Positions 11,928-22,135 of a DNA stretch of 64,000 nt are shown here, piece by piece. Numbering within the stretch: the stretch's first letter is position 1; the number at the start of each line of letters is the position of its first letter. The stretch comes from Pontederia crassipes (taxonomy: Eukaryota > Streptophyta > Magnoliopsida > Commelinales > Pontederiaceae), in contig CM060193.1 of NCBI GenBank assembly GCA_030549335.1, positions 45,493,391 to 45,557,390 on the forward strand, written 5' to 3'. The position numbers were made by a program, and so were the translations under genes. Under the pieces are notes generated by a model. That model was not told the DNA's origin, made no database searches, and saw nothing but the letters and a program-made list of their open reading frames with translations.

Positions 11928-14049
11928 ATGGCGACCTCCGTCCGATGTGCCGGCCGCCTCCTCCTCTCCCGTCTCTCCCAGCGTCAAGCTCTGACCACGC
12001 GCTCCTACGCCGCCGCCGCGGCCAAATCCTCATCGTCGCCTACGGCGAAGGTGGTGGCCCGAGAGAGCCCTCCCCCGTCCTCCCAGGAGGAGGACGAGGA
12101 GGAGGACGTTCCAACCTCCGGGATCAGCCGCCCCCTTGCGGAGATCCTCAAGGAGCTCAACAAGAAGATCCCGGACTCTCTCGTTAAGTCCCGCGTCGAA
12201 GCCGACTTCACTATGAGATATGTTCCTTGGTGAGTAGGGATTCCCTTGCCCCGGATTTTGCTTTGCCCTTTACGTTTAGGTTTGATTTTCATCTTATTAT
12301 TGGTAGAATTAGAATCTTTATGGCGACAGTCCGTGCATCAGATACGTTGCATATAAGGACTCCGTGGCGTTGTTTTTCTTTCGTTCTCTTGGGAGTAATA
12401 TCAAGTTGGTATATTTTTTCGTCATTTATGGACTACGACAGCTTATGTTAGACTGCATGATTGAATTGTAATTTTGGGTTGTGTTCATTGTTATTTGAGG
12501 TGCTCTCTTAAAAATATTTATTGAAAGGAAATTTTTTCGAAGGTCACTCAACTGTGGCTCCTTTTTTTTTTTTTTTCTTGGAAGGGGCACGGAGGGCTTT
12601 CCTGTTTTTCGTAATATTATCGCTACGTCTTATTTGGATGTCATGTGGCGTCCACACCAATCGGTTAATCTTCCACTGCAGTTTAGAGAGACCATTTTGT
12701 TAAATAAGTTTTTTTTTCCAGAACTATTTTGTTAAATAAGTTGGGATCTATTTATTACAAAATAAAGTTAGGGCATCAAATATCATCAAGTCATAGTTGG
12801 ATAACTTTCGTGAAACTGTAATCTTCCCGCAAGTTGATTGTTGCTATAATGGGACTATGTACCTTTTCTGAGAATATTTTATTTCATGGTTTCTTTGAAG
12901 ATGCCTGAATCTCTTAATGATTTAATTGAGAAGATGAATCTCTTTATGATTCTCTTGCCATTGGAACTTTCCCTGCCATTGGAACTTTCCCTTCATCATG
13001 CATACTTTCTTGCTTTGAATTAGTTTGTTATTACTGCATGGAAAAGAAATGTGAGGTTATTTATGCATTCTAGATGATCAAGAAATGTGAGGTTTCATAC
13101 GCAACATGTGCTTATCATCATGTTCCTAAGTGAAATCCATATGTTTGGAAACAATAACAATGGACTTAATAATTTCTCTTATAACAAGTTGTTCATAGTT
13201 TCTGCCTTTTCTTGCTTTCAGGCACATACTGAATCGAATTCTGAACTTGCATGCCCCTGGTACTGCCTGGCCTACTCTTGAATAACTCTTTGGTTCATTT
13301 AAATCTTGCTCTTTTTCCAATAATGTTTTGTATCTTTCCCGTAGAATGGTCTGGTGAGGTCCGAAGTATTGTTCACTCAGCCGATGGCAAGTCTGTATCT
13401 GTAGTTTATCGTGTAACCCTCTATGGGACTGATGCTGAGGTAGTTGCTCATTGTTATCTCATCTCAATAAACATAAGGCATCAGAATCTGGTGTCAAACA
13501 TATATGCATCATTACTTACTATGATCATGATTTCTCGTCTTATGATCCTCATGCATGGATATTTTTATGAGTTATTTTTATGCAATTACATAGTTACAAG
13601 TGGGAGAGCTTATTGGGCTGTACTTGAATTGCCTTCTTAATGTTAGTAAGTAATTTTTCTTAGACGAATATGCTTTCTTCAATTTTTCTTTGTCAATCTT
13701 TGGCTCTGGAAAAGGAATTACTCTCATTATGTCAGGCAGCCTGTATAATATGATTGCAGTTAGGACAAAATATTGAGACATTACAAATACAATTCATCAT
13801 TTCACGTTTTTATGATCAATCTCCTTCCCAGCAAAGTGACCAATCTTGATTTTGTTCATTTCCGTTTTGCTGACGTTTTTTCCTTCAATTACTCGTGGCT
13901 TCAAGATTTACAGAGAAGCAACCGGAACTGCTTCCCTCGAGGACACGACCTTTGGTGATCCTGTTCAAAAGGCAGAAGCTATGGCTTTCCGACGAGCTTG
14001 TGCACGCCTTGGGCTTGGACTTCATCTTTACCATGAAGAAATGTCTTAA
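11928..14049 (+). CDS. RAD52-1: RAD52-like DNA repair protein, mitochondrial (RAD52-1/ODB1 type)
   Basis: Four exons, 11928-12229, 13222-13259, 13345-13439 and 13906-14049, join in phase to 193 codons including the stop (192 aa). All introns are GT-AG: CTTG/GTGAGT, TTTCAG/GCAC, CCTG/GTACTG, CGTAG/AATGG, GAG/GTAGTT and TTCAAG/ATTT. Residues 1-35 are rich in Arg, Ser and Ala and lack acidic residues (MATSVRCAGRLLLSRLSQ...), a typical mitochondrial targeting peptide. A low-complexity acidic stretch (QEEDEEED) follows. From about residue 65 comes the plant RAD52-like domain: ISRPLAEILKELNKKIPDSL, then TMRYVPWHILNRILN, APEWSGEVRSI, SVVYRVTLYGTDAE, YREATG and DPVQKAEAMAFRRACARLGL, ending LHLYHEEMS. 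Family members bind single-stranded DNA and promote strand annealing in organelles. No break is seen. Length is normal for the family. Confidence 0.93.
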
Positions 14050-14689
14050 AACGACATTTCAGACCTGGTATGCTATATCATTTGCTTCATATTTTATTAT
14101 GCTTTTTTGCTCATTACCCTAGCCTTGAATTTTTTTTTGTAATCAAACATATATACGGTACTTAACAGACCCTTATAATGATGTAAGTTTATCAGCAAAT
14201 GTGATTGTCTGTCCAATGAAAAGCAGGAAAGCCCTGCCCAACTTGGAATTTCTGCTATGTGCCTCCGATTCTTCGGATAACATCTCTTGCATTTGTGAGC
14301 ATTAGTAGTCAACTTCCTCCTTCTCAATAAGAAATTAGTCAACCTTCTCCCATTAAGCAATGTTCAAATGTAAAACTAGATCCGCAAGGTAAACAAGTGT
14401 AGTATTTAGGGTGTAGCTGCTAAGGGGTATGCTGTAAGGTTGCCCTTTAGCCCCCATGATCCCTTGCCTCGTGCACCCAGGCTACATGCGCAGCTGGTTT
14501 CCTCACCAGATTCGTGGGGAGCCTCGTTCCACTTCTCCACCCTCTTCTTCATAGAGAATTCTGACCAGGAGGCAAGGTGGTGGCCATTTTGGTGGAGATT
14601 TTTGGGATAGCCTCCAGCAACCATGCCAAGTCTTCTCTCATCTCCTTTGGCATGGTGGCCGATGACGCAGCTCGGTGCGCGACTGAGCT
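14050..14689. other. 3' flank of the RAD52-like gene and uncertain repeat sequence
   Basis: The first ~100 bases should hold the 3' UTR. From about 14400 the base composition becomes GC-richer and leads without a clear edge into the L1 reverse transcriptase fragment, so it may be an upstream, decayed part of the same LINE. Confidence 0.35.
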
Positions 14690-14965
14690 TCACATGTCGA
14701 TCAATCGCCTACCTTGGCCTGCCCCTCTTTGATCGACACATTGGTTCTCGAGGGTGGACACCTAGTATCAAGTGGATGGAGCACAAACTACATGGATGGA
14801 GTTTGACTCTTCAAAAAAAAAAAAGGATGGAGTTTGAGGTTGTTATCATGGGGTGACCATCTTATCCTGCTTCAATCGGTACTCTCATCCATCCCGACAT
14901 ACTACATTATTGTCCTTCGTCTGCCGACTCAGATGGAGCAGCATTTGGATACTTTGCGGAGTCTT
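14690..14965 (+). pseudogene. L1-type LINE reverse transcriptase fragment
   Basis: Plus-strand frames read IAYLGLPLFDRHIGSRGWTP and, after an insertion, LLSWGDHLILLQSVLSSIPT followed by YYIIVLRLP. This is the plant L1-like segment YLGLPL...W..L..KL.GW...LLS.GGR..LL.SVLSSIP.Y at the C-terminal side of the reverse transcriptase. The frame is broken by an 18-bp A-rich insertion at 14807-14824. No endonuclease or catalytic YADD region is present nearby. It is a dead fragment. Confidence 0.75.
14794..14837 (+). mobile_element. very short poly(A) retro-insertion with 13-bp target duplication
   Basis: GGATGGAGTTTGA occurs at 14794-14806 and again at 14825-14837, on either side of CTCTTC plus twelve A (14807-14824). 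The structure, direct repeat plus a short 3' tail, is that of an extremely 5'-truncated target-primed reverse transcription product. Removing insert and one repeat restores the LINE reading frame, so it arose after the host LINE was in place. Confidence 0.6.
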
Positions 14966-14998
14966 TTTCTTTTGAGGAGAAAAAGGATGACCACCAGA
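14964..14998 (-). mobile_element. L1 3'-tail micro-insertion, minus orientation
   Basis: Read on the minus strand this begins TCTGGTGGTCATCCTTTTTC and ends in an A/G-rich tail. It is the same 3' terminal sequence seen at 16779-16850 and 19819-19860. It lies at the end of the L1 reverse transcriptase fragment. No clear target duplication was found. Confidence 0.5.
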
Positions 14999-15121
14999 GT
15001 TGTGGTTGCAATCCAGCAATATATAGTTCTTCATACATTCTTCATACATGACGGCGACTAGGGCAGATCTGGCGTCCACCTAGTGGCATGGCAAAGCATT
15101 TGTTGACCCACAACATCAGTC

Positions 15122-16079
15122 TGATAAGATACAACTTTGTATTAGTTAGTGGTTGGTTTAAGTAGTGGGTAGTTAGAAGATACCACTTTGTATTAGTTAG
15201 TGACTGGTCAAGAAAGTAGTGAATAAGTTTTCTTATAGCTATTGTAACCACCTTTGCATCCGATAAATACATGCATGTGTTTTAGATTTAGGATAGCCTT
15301 TTGAAATGTGTAATTGGAGTTTGGTCCACTCCTTACGTACTTTTGGAGATTTGTCATCTCGAATTGACAAGTTATTAGTAGTGACGTGTTTAAGATTCTT
15401 GCACTTTTACTATTAATAATAGTTATCCTGTTTTTATTTTCGGTCATATATGTAGTTGTATTTTTAGTTTGTATCAAAGCCTCAAGATCTTAGTAGCAAA
15501 ACACAAAGGAGCAGCATTCATTTAGGAAAAAATAGCTTTACATATTACAAGTGAAAGGTCATTTCATAAGAAGAAAAGTTGGATGTTCATATTGGCTAAA
15601 AAATTTCTTTCTTGGCCTAAAGATGGAGTTAATAAAGTTTGGAGGTTTCAACCGCACATGCAGAATATTATTATTAATTTTCTTTTCTCTGCCCTGAGGA
15701 CAAGGCAAAATTTTAGGAGGGGTGTATTGATAAGATACCACTTTGTATTAGTTAGTGACTGGTTAAGAAAGTAGTGAGTAGTTAGTTATATTTGTAGTTT
15801 TGTTTTTTTTTTTCTGAGAGGAATTTGTAGTTTTGTTATAGTTATTGTAACTACCTTTGCATGTTATAAATACATACATGGGTTTTAGATTTAGGGGAGC
15901 CTTTGAAATGTGTTTACCAATTATGTAATTGAAGTTTGGTCCACTTCATACGGACTTTTGGAGATTTGTCATCTCGAATTAACAAGTTATTTGTAGTAAT
16001 TTTGTTTAAGATTCTTGCACTTTTACTATTAATAATAGTTATCCTAGTTTTATTTTAGTTGTATTTTCAGTTTGTATCA
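15122..16079 (+). mobile_element. TRIM-like miniature LTR retroelement
   Basis: Two direct repeats of about 355 bp, 15122-15476 and 15728-16079, both start TGATAAGATACCACTTTG-like and end TTTGTATCA, so TGATA and TATCA form the usual inverted LTR ends. They flank only 251 bp. The internal 3' end carries GAGGACAAGGCAAAATTTTA followed by GGAGGGGTGTAT, a good polypurine tract directly before the second LTR. The first LTR holds an internal partial duplication of its first 60 bp. Homology between the copies seems to continue weakly past TATCA into the putative primer-binding region. No 5-bp target duplication is visible (CAGTC against AAGTT). There is no coding capacity; the size fits terminal-repeat retrotransposons in miniature or a strongly deleted gypsy-type element. 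Confidence 0.65.
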
Positions 16080-16188
16080 AAGTTCGTGATCTTCATTGCA
16101 CTAACCTAGGCTTACAGGCTCGGTAGGTTGGACGGATCATAGGACCAGATGATGATGATAACTTATGATGTGTTCTTTACTTTAGATG

Positions 16189-16725
16189 CTATGGTAGGGA
16201 TCTATCCCCGGGTGTCCAGAGCGGTCCTGCCTCATGGGGCATCATTTCTCTAGCGCAGTGTTGTGGCATTACTCCCCCTGGCGCGTCCATCATGGTATCC
16301 TCAACTTGGCTCAGGTTAGGTATTCCCCTTTTGGCAACACACACGGTTCCCTCAGGGAACTCTTTGGCCAAGACCTTTCTTAGATTGTGGGCCTTGGCGG
16401 CGAGCCGCGAGCCCTACTATTCCTGTTGTGACAGCATGGTAGAATCCAATGGGCTTGGCAGCGGCTCTTGGACCTTCTCTTCAAAAGCCCACTCTCTAAC
16501 AGGTGCATCTCTGAGCTTCTGGCCATTCACTAGGAGATCAAGGCCAGATGGGTGGCTCAAGCTCTCAGGCACCTTTTCTGCCCACAACCTGTATCTCCAC
16601 TTCCTCCTAGTTAGCCCGACTTTGGCCACATTCAGGACCGATGCAGGCTTATTTGGCGATCTCGCATCTCTCAAAGTCAATCTTTGCTTGACCCCTTTTG
16701 TGCTGCCCTTTTCTGGAGAACCCAC
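16189..16725 (-). other. unidentified open frames, possible retroelement remnant
   Basis: Two minus-strand frames of 102 and 60 codons (16725-16417 and 16371-16189) are separated by a short gap, and a 163-codon frame also runs on the plus strand over 16292-16783. The longer minus product is basic (KWRYRLWAEKVPESLSHPSG). I recognise no domain. GC content is above the surroundings and L1-derived sequence lies on both sides, so a retroelement origin is likely. Which strand, if any, was coding is undecided. Confidence 0.3.
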
Positions 16726-16850
16726 ACTTGTATATCATTTCCATTTTATAGCTATATATATGTATACACACACAACCACATAATCTGGTGGTCATCCTTT
16801 TCCTCCTAAAAAGACATAATCTGGTGGTCATCCTTTTCCTCCTAAAAAGA
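16700..16850 (+). mobile_element. L1 LINE 3' end with its terminal 36 bp duplicated in tandem
   Basis: GAACCCACACTTGTATATCA (16718-16737) parallels GAGCCCACACTTGTACAGATT near 17486, in the 3' region of the L1 fragment below. It is followed by two identical 36-bp units, 16779-16814 and 16815-16850, each running from CATAATCTGGTGGTCATCC to CTAAAAAGA. The exact duplication suggests tandem insertion or slippage at the tail. Confidence 0.55.
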
Positions 16851-17565
16851 AGTCTTTGCTTGGCCTATGCGACAGGCTCAACACGAGAGCCTCCAGGGTC
16901 CCTAGTGCTCAACATTTCTTGTGCTCTGTGCGGCACCACAGAGGACATCCCACATCTTTTTTTTCAAGTGCACCGTGGTCCAGGAGGTATGTGACCGGAT
17001 GCACCTACCGGGCATCTCTTTTGTTGCACTTGAGACATGCTGGCAGTCACTGAGAGGCCCTGGAGGACGAGGCAGCTGAGATCGGAGGACACTTTTAGCG
17101 ACCTTTTGGGCGATCATCTAGGCTACATGGCTCTAGTGTAACCGTATTATTTTTTGTGGTAAGAGATGTCATGTTAGGCCCCGACTATATTTTATAGCCG
17201 GTCCCAAGCCCGGATAAAGGAGGAGGGTTGTGTTAGGCCCTGACAGCCAGTATAAAATCCTGTCGAATCTTATGAACATGGATCAACGAATGGTTTGGTT
17301 ACTAATAGAGCGGAATGGCGTCGTATGATTCATGTAGCCGACCCCACCTAGTGGGATAAGGCTTTGTTGTTGTTGTAAGAGATGTCATGTTGAGTATATT
17401 GTTCGCCATGTTCTTTTCTTATTCGAGAGTGGGGGTTTGGATAGGTGCCGACATGTTTTCTCTTTTTACAAGCTCTTTCTATAGAGCCCACACTTGTACA
17501 GATTATCATATAATATGTACGGATGACTCCATAATTTGGTACTCATCCTTTTGCCTCTAAAAAAA
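16851..17565 (+). pseudogene. L1-type LINE C-terminal (zf-RVT) fragment and 3' UTR, split by an RTE insertion
   Basis: The frame reads REPPGSLVLNISCALCGTTE followed by DIPHLFF, the zinc-knuckle-like zf-RVT module (CxxCG...E...HLF) at the C-terminus of plant L1 ORF2. A frameshift follows, then LLATFWAIIWATW and NRIIF, resembling the usual ...W..W..RN.RIF end. The RTE-derived element at 17176-17376 is inserted directly after, with a 15-bp target duplication. The L1 3' region then resumes to about 17565, ending GGTACTCATCCTTTTGCCTC and A-rich. Confidence 0.65.
17161..17391 (+). mobile_element. short RTE-LINE-derived insertion with 15-bp target duplication
   Basis: Insert 17176-17376 is flanked by perfect copies of AAGAGATGTCATGTT (17161-17175 and 17377-17391). 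It contains GCCGGTCCCAAGCCCGGATA, then the RTE 3' end GTAGCCGACCCCACCTAGTG, GGATAAGGCTTTG and a GTT-repeat tail. This copy still keeps about 30 bp (GGTTTGGTTACTAATAGAGC) of the RTE coding end that most other copies here lack. Confidence 0.85.
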
Positions 17566-18723
17566 TATGTAATATTAATGGAAATTACTATTTTATATTT
17601 GTATCTAGATGTAAGTAAAATTTTGAAAATTAAATTAGGTTGTTTCATTGACATTTGAAATGTGATATAAAAGAAGTATCTAGGAATTTTATTATCATTG
17701 ATTATTAAATAAATGTTATTTAACTTATTTAATTTTTATATTTGTATGTGTACATTTAACTTTTATAATATGTTTTTTTTGGGAGAAATTTTTTTATTCA
17801 ATACATTTGAGAAATGTTTTATAATACATATAATTTTTATAATATATATTATTTAGTTTATTTGATAAATTTTATTCTAAACATTAATCTTATTTATTCA
17901 ATATTTTGTTTTAATGTTACTTTTCGGTCGATGTATTTTAATGAATATTCTACTAATTTTATTGTTTTACATTAGTTTTAATATTATATATATTTTAAAA
18001 TATGTTAATATTTCATATCAAACAATGAATGTATATATAGGTTATTTATGTAATAAATTTTGTTTATTAATTTGATCATTTTTATTTTAAGTTGACTTTA
18101 ATCTTATTGAATAGTATAATATATTTATCACCAATAATCCTATAAAGAAAAGGTTAACAAAAAATTATAGAACAAACCTAGTGTTCTTTTAACCCATATC
18201 CATTTGATCCCACTCGGGACCTCGCACTCTCCTACTTTCTCCATTCAAACATCACTCTCGATGGACCCACCTTTACCGATAACAAATTTTGTTGCTTCTT
18301 TCTGAAACTACATAGAGAGTTGCAATTTCAACATCATTGCAGATTCATGCAATACTGCATAGGGGGTTGCAATTTCAATATCACTCTTGTCTCCTGTGCT
18401 GACAACATGGAGGATATAGGTCACCCTTTCTTTAGTTGCCCAGAAACATGAAGGACATGGCAGGATTCTGGATGTGATTGGCTGGATGTGAGCTCTTCGG
18501 TAGCATTTTGACGATCATTTAGACAAGGCGGGTGTGACAACAATTTACACTTATATGTATAAAAAAGACAACGAATAAGAACAATTGCGTTTTTATGGAT
18601 AATATGGTGTCAACACAATGATTGCATTTCCAAGGGAGAAAAGTGTTATTTTGAGAACATTGTAATAGTAGCTAGAAACTTGGCAAGTGATTGGGTTCAC
18701 ATCCTTTGTCTTCTAAAGAAAAT
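17566..18723. other. AT-rich spacer, no gene recognised
   Basis: Very AT-rich to about 18170, then a GC-richer stretch (18180-18560) with a repeated phrase GAGTTGCAATTTCAACATCA / GGGTTGCAATTTCAATATCA near 18318 and 18367. No coding assignment. Confidence 0.4.
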
Positions 18724-19270
18724 ATTATTTCATTAAATCTCCCCTAAACTATCATGATTTTCCGCATCTAACCCAAAATATGAACTTACCTTATGATATT
18801 TTTAAACTTTGCAACATTTTCCACTTTAGTCCTTTCGTTAATTTCGTTAACTTTTTGGTTATTTTTTCTTTTTTCCATTTTTGAAAAGACTAAAGTGCCC
18901 TCCCCATGTAATAATTGAAATATATGTACTATTTTCTAGTGTTTAAAAAATAAAATAATAATAATAAATAATATAAAAGGTCCACGACGTCTAAAAAGAT
19001 CATTATTTATTTTTTATATTATTTGTTTTTATTATATTCTTTTTTAAAACACTAAAAGATAACACATATATTTCAATTATTATGTTTGGAGGACACTTTA
19101 GTCTTTTCACAAATGGGGAAAAGCAAAAATAACAAAAAAAGTAACGGAATCAGACAAAGGACTAAAGTGGAAAAATGCGGTAAAGTTTAGGGATATCGTA
19201 AGGTAAGTTCATACTTTGGGGTTAGATGAGAAAAATCATAATAGTTTAGAGGAGGTTCAAGGAAATGATT
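18724..19270. mobile_element. foldback element, family of the 34-kb element
   Basis: The left end, ATTATTTCATTAAATCTCCC then CTAAACTATCATGATTTTCC, is inverted at the right end (CATAATAGTTTAGAGGAGGT, AAGGAAATGATT). The inverted match runs almost to the centre near 18997, including the TTAGTCCTTTCGTTAA region and the TATATTTCAATTAT pair. The ends match those of the element at 34040-34950, so they are one family. Flanks AAAGAAAAT and AAAGAAAAAT suggest an imperfect target duplication. No coding sequence. Confidence 0.7.
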
Positions 19271-19818
19271 TTTAAAAGAAAAATAGGATGTCTTTAAGGA
19301 AATAATTTTAAAAAAGATTATTGCAGTTGCAATCAACCAAACACGCACATCAATCACAACATTGGGCTTTGTTGCAGGGGCATTTGCAGCAAACCAAACA
19401 ATGAATGGGCATATACTGTTGAGAAAATACAGTTCTTTTAAGAAAATATATAATTTCAGATGTGAATAAAAGAAAATTAATAAAAATAAAGAAAATGATC
19501 ACCTGGAGAAATATTGATTTGATGATTAAAGCATCTAAATATCACCACTAGAATGTAATGAATTTTCTGAACTTAGAATTAGTTGAATCGATAACAAAGT
19601 GAATTCCCAAAATTAGTTAACCAATGTTTCAGGCTTTAACTACTATCTTATGAATAATTAAAATAAATCAATCCTTTTGGTTTTTAATTTACTTAATTAA
19701 ATCATAAGATGCATTCAATCGGAATTAATATTAAGGGTTTTCTCAAGTCACCTTAATAACTTCATAAATTAGGTCTCTTTCGATTTCCCTAATTGTGGCA
19801 TGCAATAAATAAGATCAA

Positions 19819-19860
19819 CCACAAATCTGGTGGTCATCCTTTTTCTTCTTAAAAAAAAAA
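19819..19860 (+). mobile_element. L1 3'-tail micro-insertion inside the LTR
   Basis: The other LTR reads AAGATCAATCCCTAG without interruption, while this copy has about 40 extra bases, CACAAATCTGGTGGTCATCC through a run of ten A. AGAT follows the insert and also precedes it, a possible short target duplication. Comparison of the two LTRs shows that it arrived after the retrotransposon inserted. Confidence 0.7.
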
Positions 19861-19970
19861 GATATCCCTAGAAACTATTATGAAAATAATCACTTCTTCT
19901 GAGATAGCAATCAAATCATAAATCATGGAATCAAAGGAAAGCATTAAATATGAAATTGCAATGCTTTTAA

Positions 19971-20146
19971 ACAACAACAACAACAAAGCCTTATCCCACT
20001 AGGTGGGTTCGGCTACATGGATCATACGACGCCATTCGTTGATCCATGTTCATGAGATTCGACAGGGTTTTACGCTGGCTGTCAGGGCCTAACACAACCC
20101 TCCTTTATCCGGGCTGGGACCGACTATAAAACATAGGCGGAGTTTC
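19971..20146 (-). mobile_element. short RTE-LINE-derived insertion, minus
   Basis: Reads on the minus strand from AACTCCGCCTATG through a GGTCCCAGCCCGGATAAAGG stretch to GGATAAGGCTTTG and a GTT tail at 19971. It is internally deleted: GGATCAACGAATGGCGTCGT joins the head part directly to the 3' end. A run of 13 A adjoins its far end. The LTR sequence on either side shows loss of about 45 bp relative to the other LTR, so no target duplication remains. Confidence 0.75.
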
Positions 20147-20465
20147 AAAAAAAAAAAAAGGGTTCAACTAGGATGACCCTAATAAAGGAATAAATTTGAG
20201 AAAAACAACATCAAATCTAATGTAAAAGATTGGAAAAAGAAAACGAAGAACTCTGACAGCCACTTTGCACGTGCTCTCGCGAGTTTTCGGCAGAGCTTCG
20301 CTATTGTTCTCGATCTTCTCCTCTTTGTAGGCTTCAAATCTATGCTTCAGGGATGCTTTTCCAATCCCTCTTCTGCCTCCTTTTATAGGTTTTCTCGTCC
20401 TCCAAGGAAAGAAATCGAAAATATATCCAAAAAGTGGATAAAAACTGCTTTAAAATGACCTAACA

Positions 20466-20690
20466 GACCGCCGTCACGGCCGTGCAAGGCTCCGGCACGG
20501 CCGTGACAGAAGGCTGAAATGCTGAAAAATACTTAGTCATTTTTTTTGTGCTGGAAATTGTCTGTCACGGCCGTGACAGAAACTGTCACGGCCGTGACAG
20601 AAACGTGACAGTAACTTAGCCAATTTTTCCTTGCAGAATTGTTCTGTCACGGCCATGAACAGAACTGTCACGGTCGTGACAGTCTTCTAG
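20466..20690. repeat. cluster of GTCACGGCCGTGAC palindromes in the LTR
   Basis: Copies and variants of TGTCACGGCCGTGACA occur near 20470, 20492, 20570, 20588, 20644 and 20667. Equivalent copies are in the other LTR (24577-24745), with some lost, and degenerate ones near 21966-22030 in the internal region. Confidence 0.75.
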
Positions 20691-20875
20691 ACTGTTTTAG
20701 GCCTTTTCTTTGACATTTTCTCATATCCTGCCATGAATAATTTCCAGATTTAGGTAGAAATCAAATATAAATGAAATTATATGACAATAAATCAAAACTC
20801 TTCTTTTCTAAACATAAAAACATTCTAAAATGTTAATCAAATGACCTAAACTAATGCATGATTTTTCGTGCATCA

Positions 20876-20890
20876 AATACCCCCAAGCTT
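20876..20890 (-). other. polypurine tract of the LTR retrotransposon
   Basis: AAGCTTGGGGGTATT on the minus strand directly precedes the TGATGC start of the 3' LTR. It primes plus-strand DNA synthesis in reverse transcription. Confidence 0.8.
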
Positions 20891-22135
20891 AATATTTTGC
20901 TTGTCCTCGAGCAAATTTCAGATAAGGCACAGGGCTCCATCATAAAACCAATACTTTCCTCCCACTGTTCTTTTACACGACCATCACTAGAGTATCTTTT
21001 CTCAACAAATACCCAGCCTTGCAGAATTCTTAGCATTTAAACATGTCTTTCTTGCATATCTACAAATGATATTAGTCAATCTTATAAGAGTATCAATATT
21101 GAACCACAAGTCTTTGAGGAGCTTATTTTCATACTATTATCATTTTATATTTCAGCATTAAGATTTTTTTTACTTTAAGAATTTAGTAATCCTCCATATT
21201 GCACAAAGTGGTATATGTAGCGGGCTTTCGATCGACGGATCCCAGAGCAGATGCCCTTGGGTCGCCAGGCAAGAATCCCCTACGGATCTAATTACCCGGA
21301 CACACCAAGGTTCCAGAGGATACTTTATACTTTTCACTTTAACTGTTGGAGCTCAACTAGCTCTCTTTTCATTTTCATTTTAACATTAAAATTAATTAGC
21401 ATAATTATAAGCTCCAAAAAGACTTAATGCTTTCAATAGAGATGCAATTATAATCAAGACTAACATCATAGTAAATAATAGAGAAATTCATCATTTAAAA
21501 GCTAGTCCTTCTACTTAGCAACAAATTCAATCCAAATCCCAATACTCTAGTGATACCCGATAAAAAGAAACAATGATTGAATTTCATAGATTAAGCGATG
21601 TTCTGAAAAAAAGATTTCAGACAATAAAATAATAAACAAGAAGAAATGAGATGTCACAAAATTTTTAAAATTTTCATAATTAGATGCATGCCAAACAAAA
21701 GATGATTGATTCAAAATGCTAAAATAAGACATGCTATGCAAATGCAAAATGTACTAAGTTCCTCCTCCAAGCTTGAACCTGACACTACCTAGTGTTAAGC
21801 CCGTGCACATGAAAATTACGAAATAATAATGATAAAATGCAAAAAGAGTAGAGACAACCTGATGATTTTTAGGTTCTGCTGAGCAATTAAAAATATCTTG
21901 GTTGCATTGCTTGGGCGGCTCATAGGTTTCTTCCGGCATGATTTGAACTTCTGCATTTTCAGAACTGTCACGGCCTTGGCGCTCAATAAGATAGACTCGA
22001 CCGTGAGAGATGTAGGCACGGCCATGACCGTGTCCTCCTGAAGCAATATCAATCTCTAATGTAATTCTCGAAGCATTGTCCCTCCACTTTGAAAGAAATA
22101 CCTGAATCTTTTTGTGGAACTTGATCCTTGGGCTT

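Larger units (their letters stand above)
19438..20875 (-). repeat. 3' LTR, with two LINE-type insertions
   Basis: Compared with the other LTR, this copy carries an extra L1-tail fragment (19819-19860) and an RTE-derived insertion (about 19971-20146) that replaced some 45 bp. Its own 3' terminal ~130 bp are missing. GTCACGGCCGTGAC palindromes cluster at 20466-20690. Confidence 0.8.
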
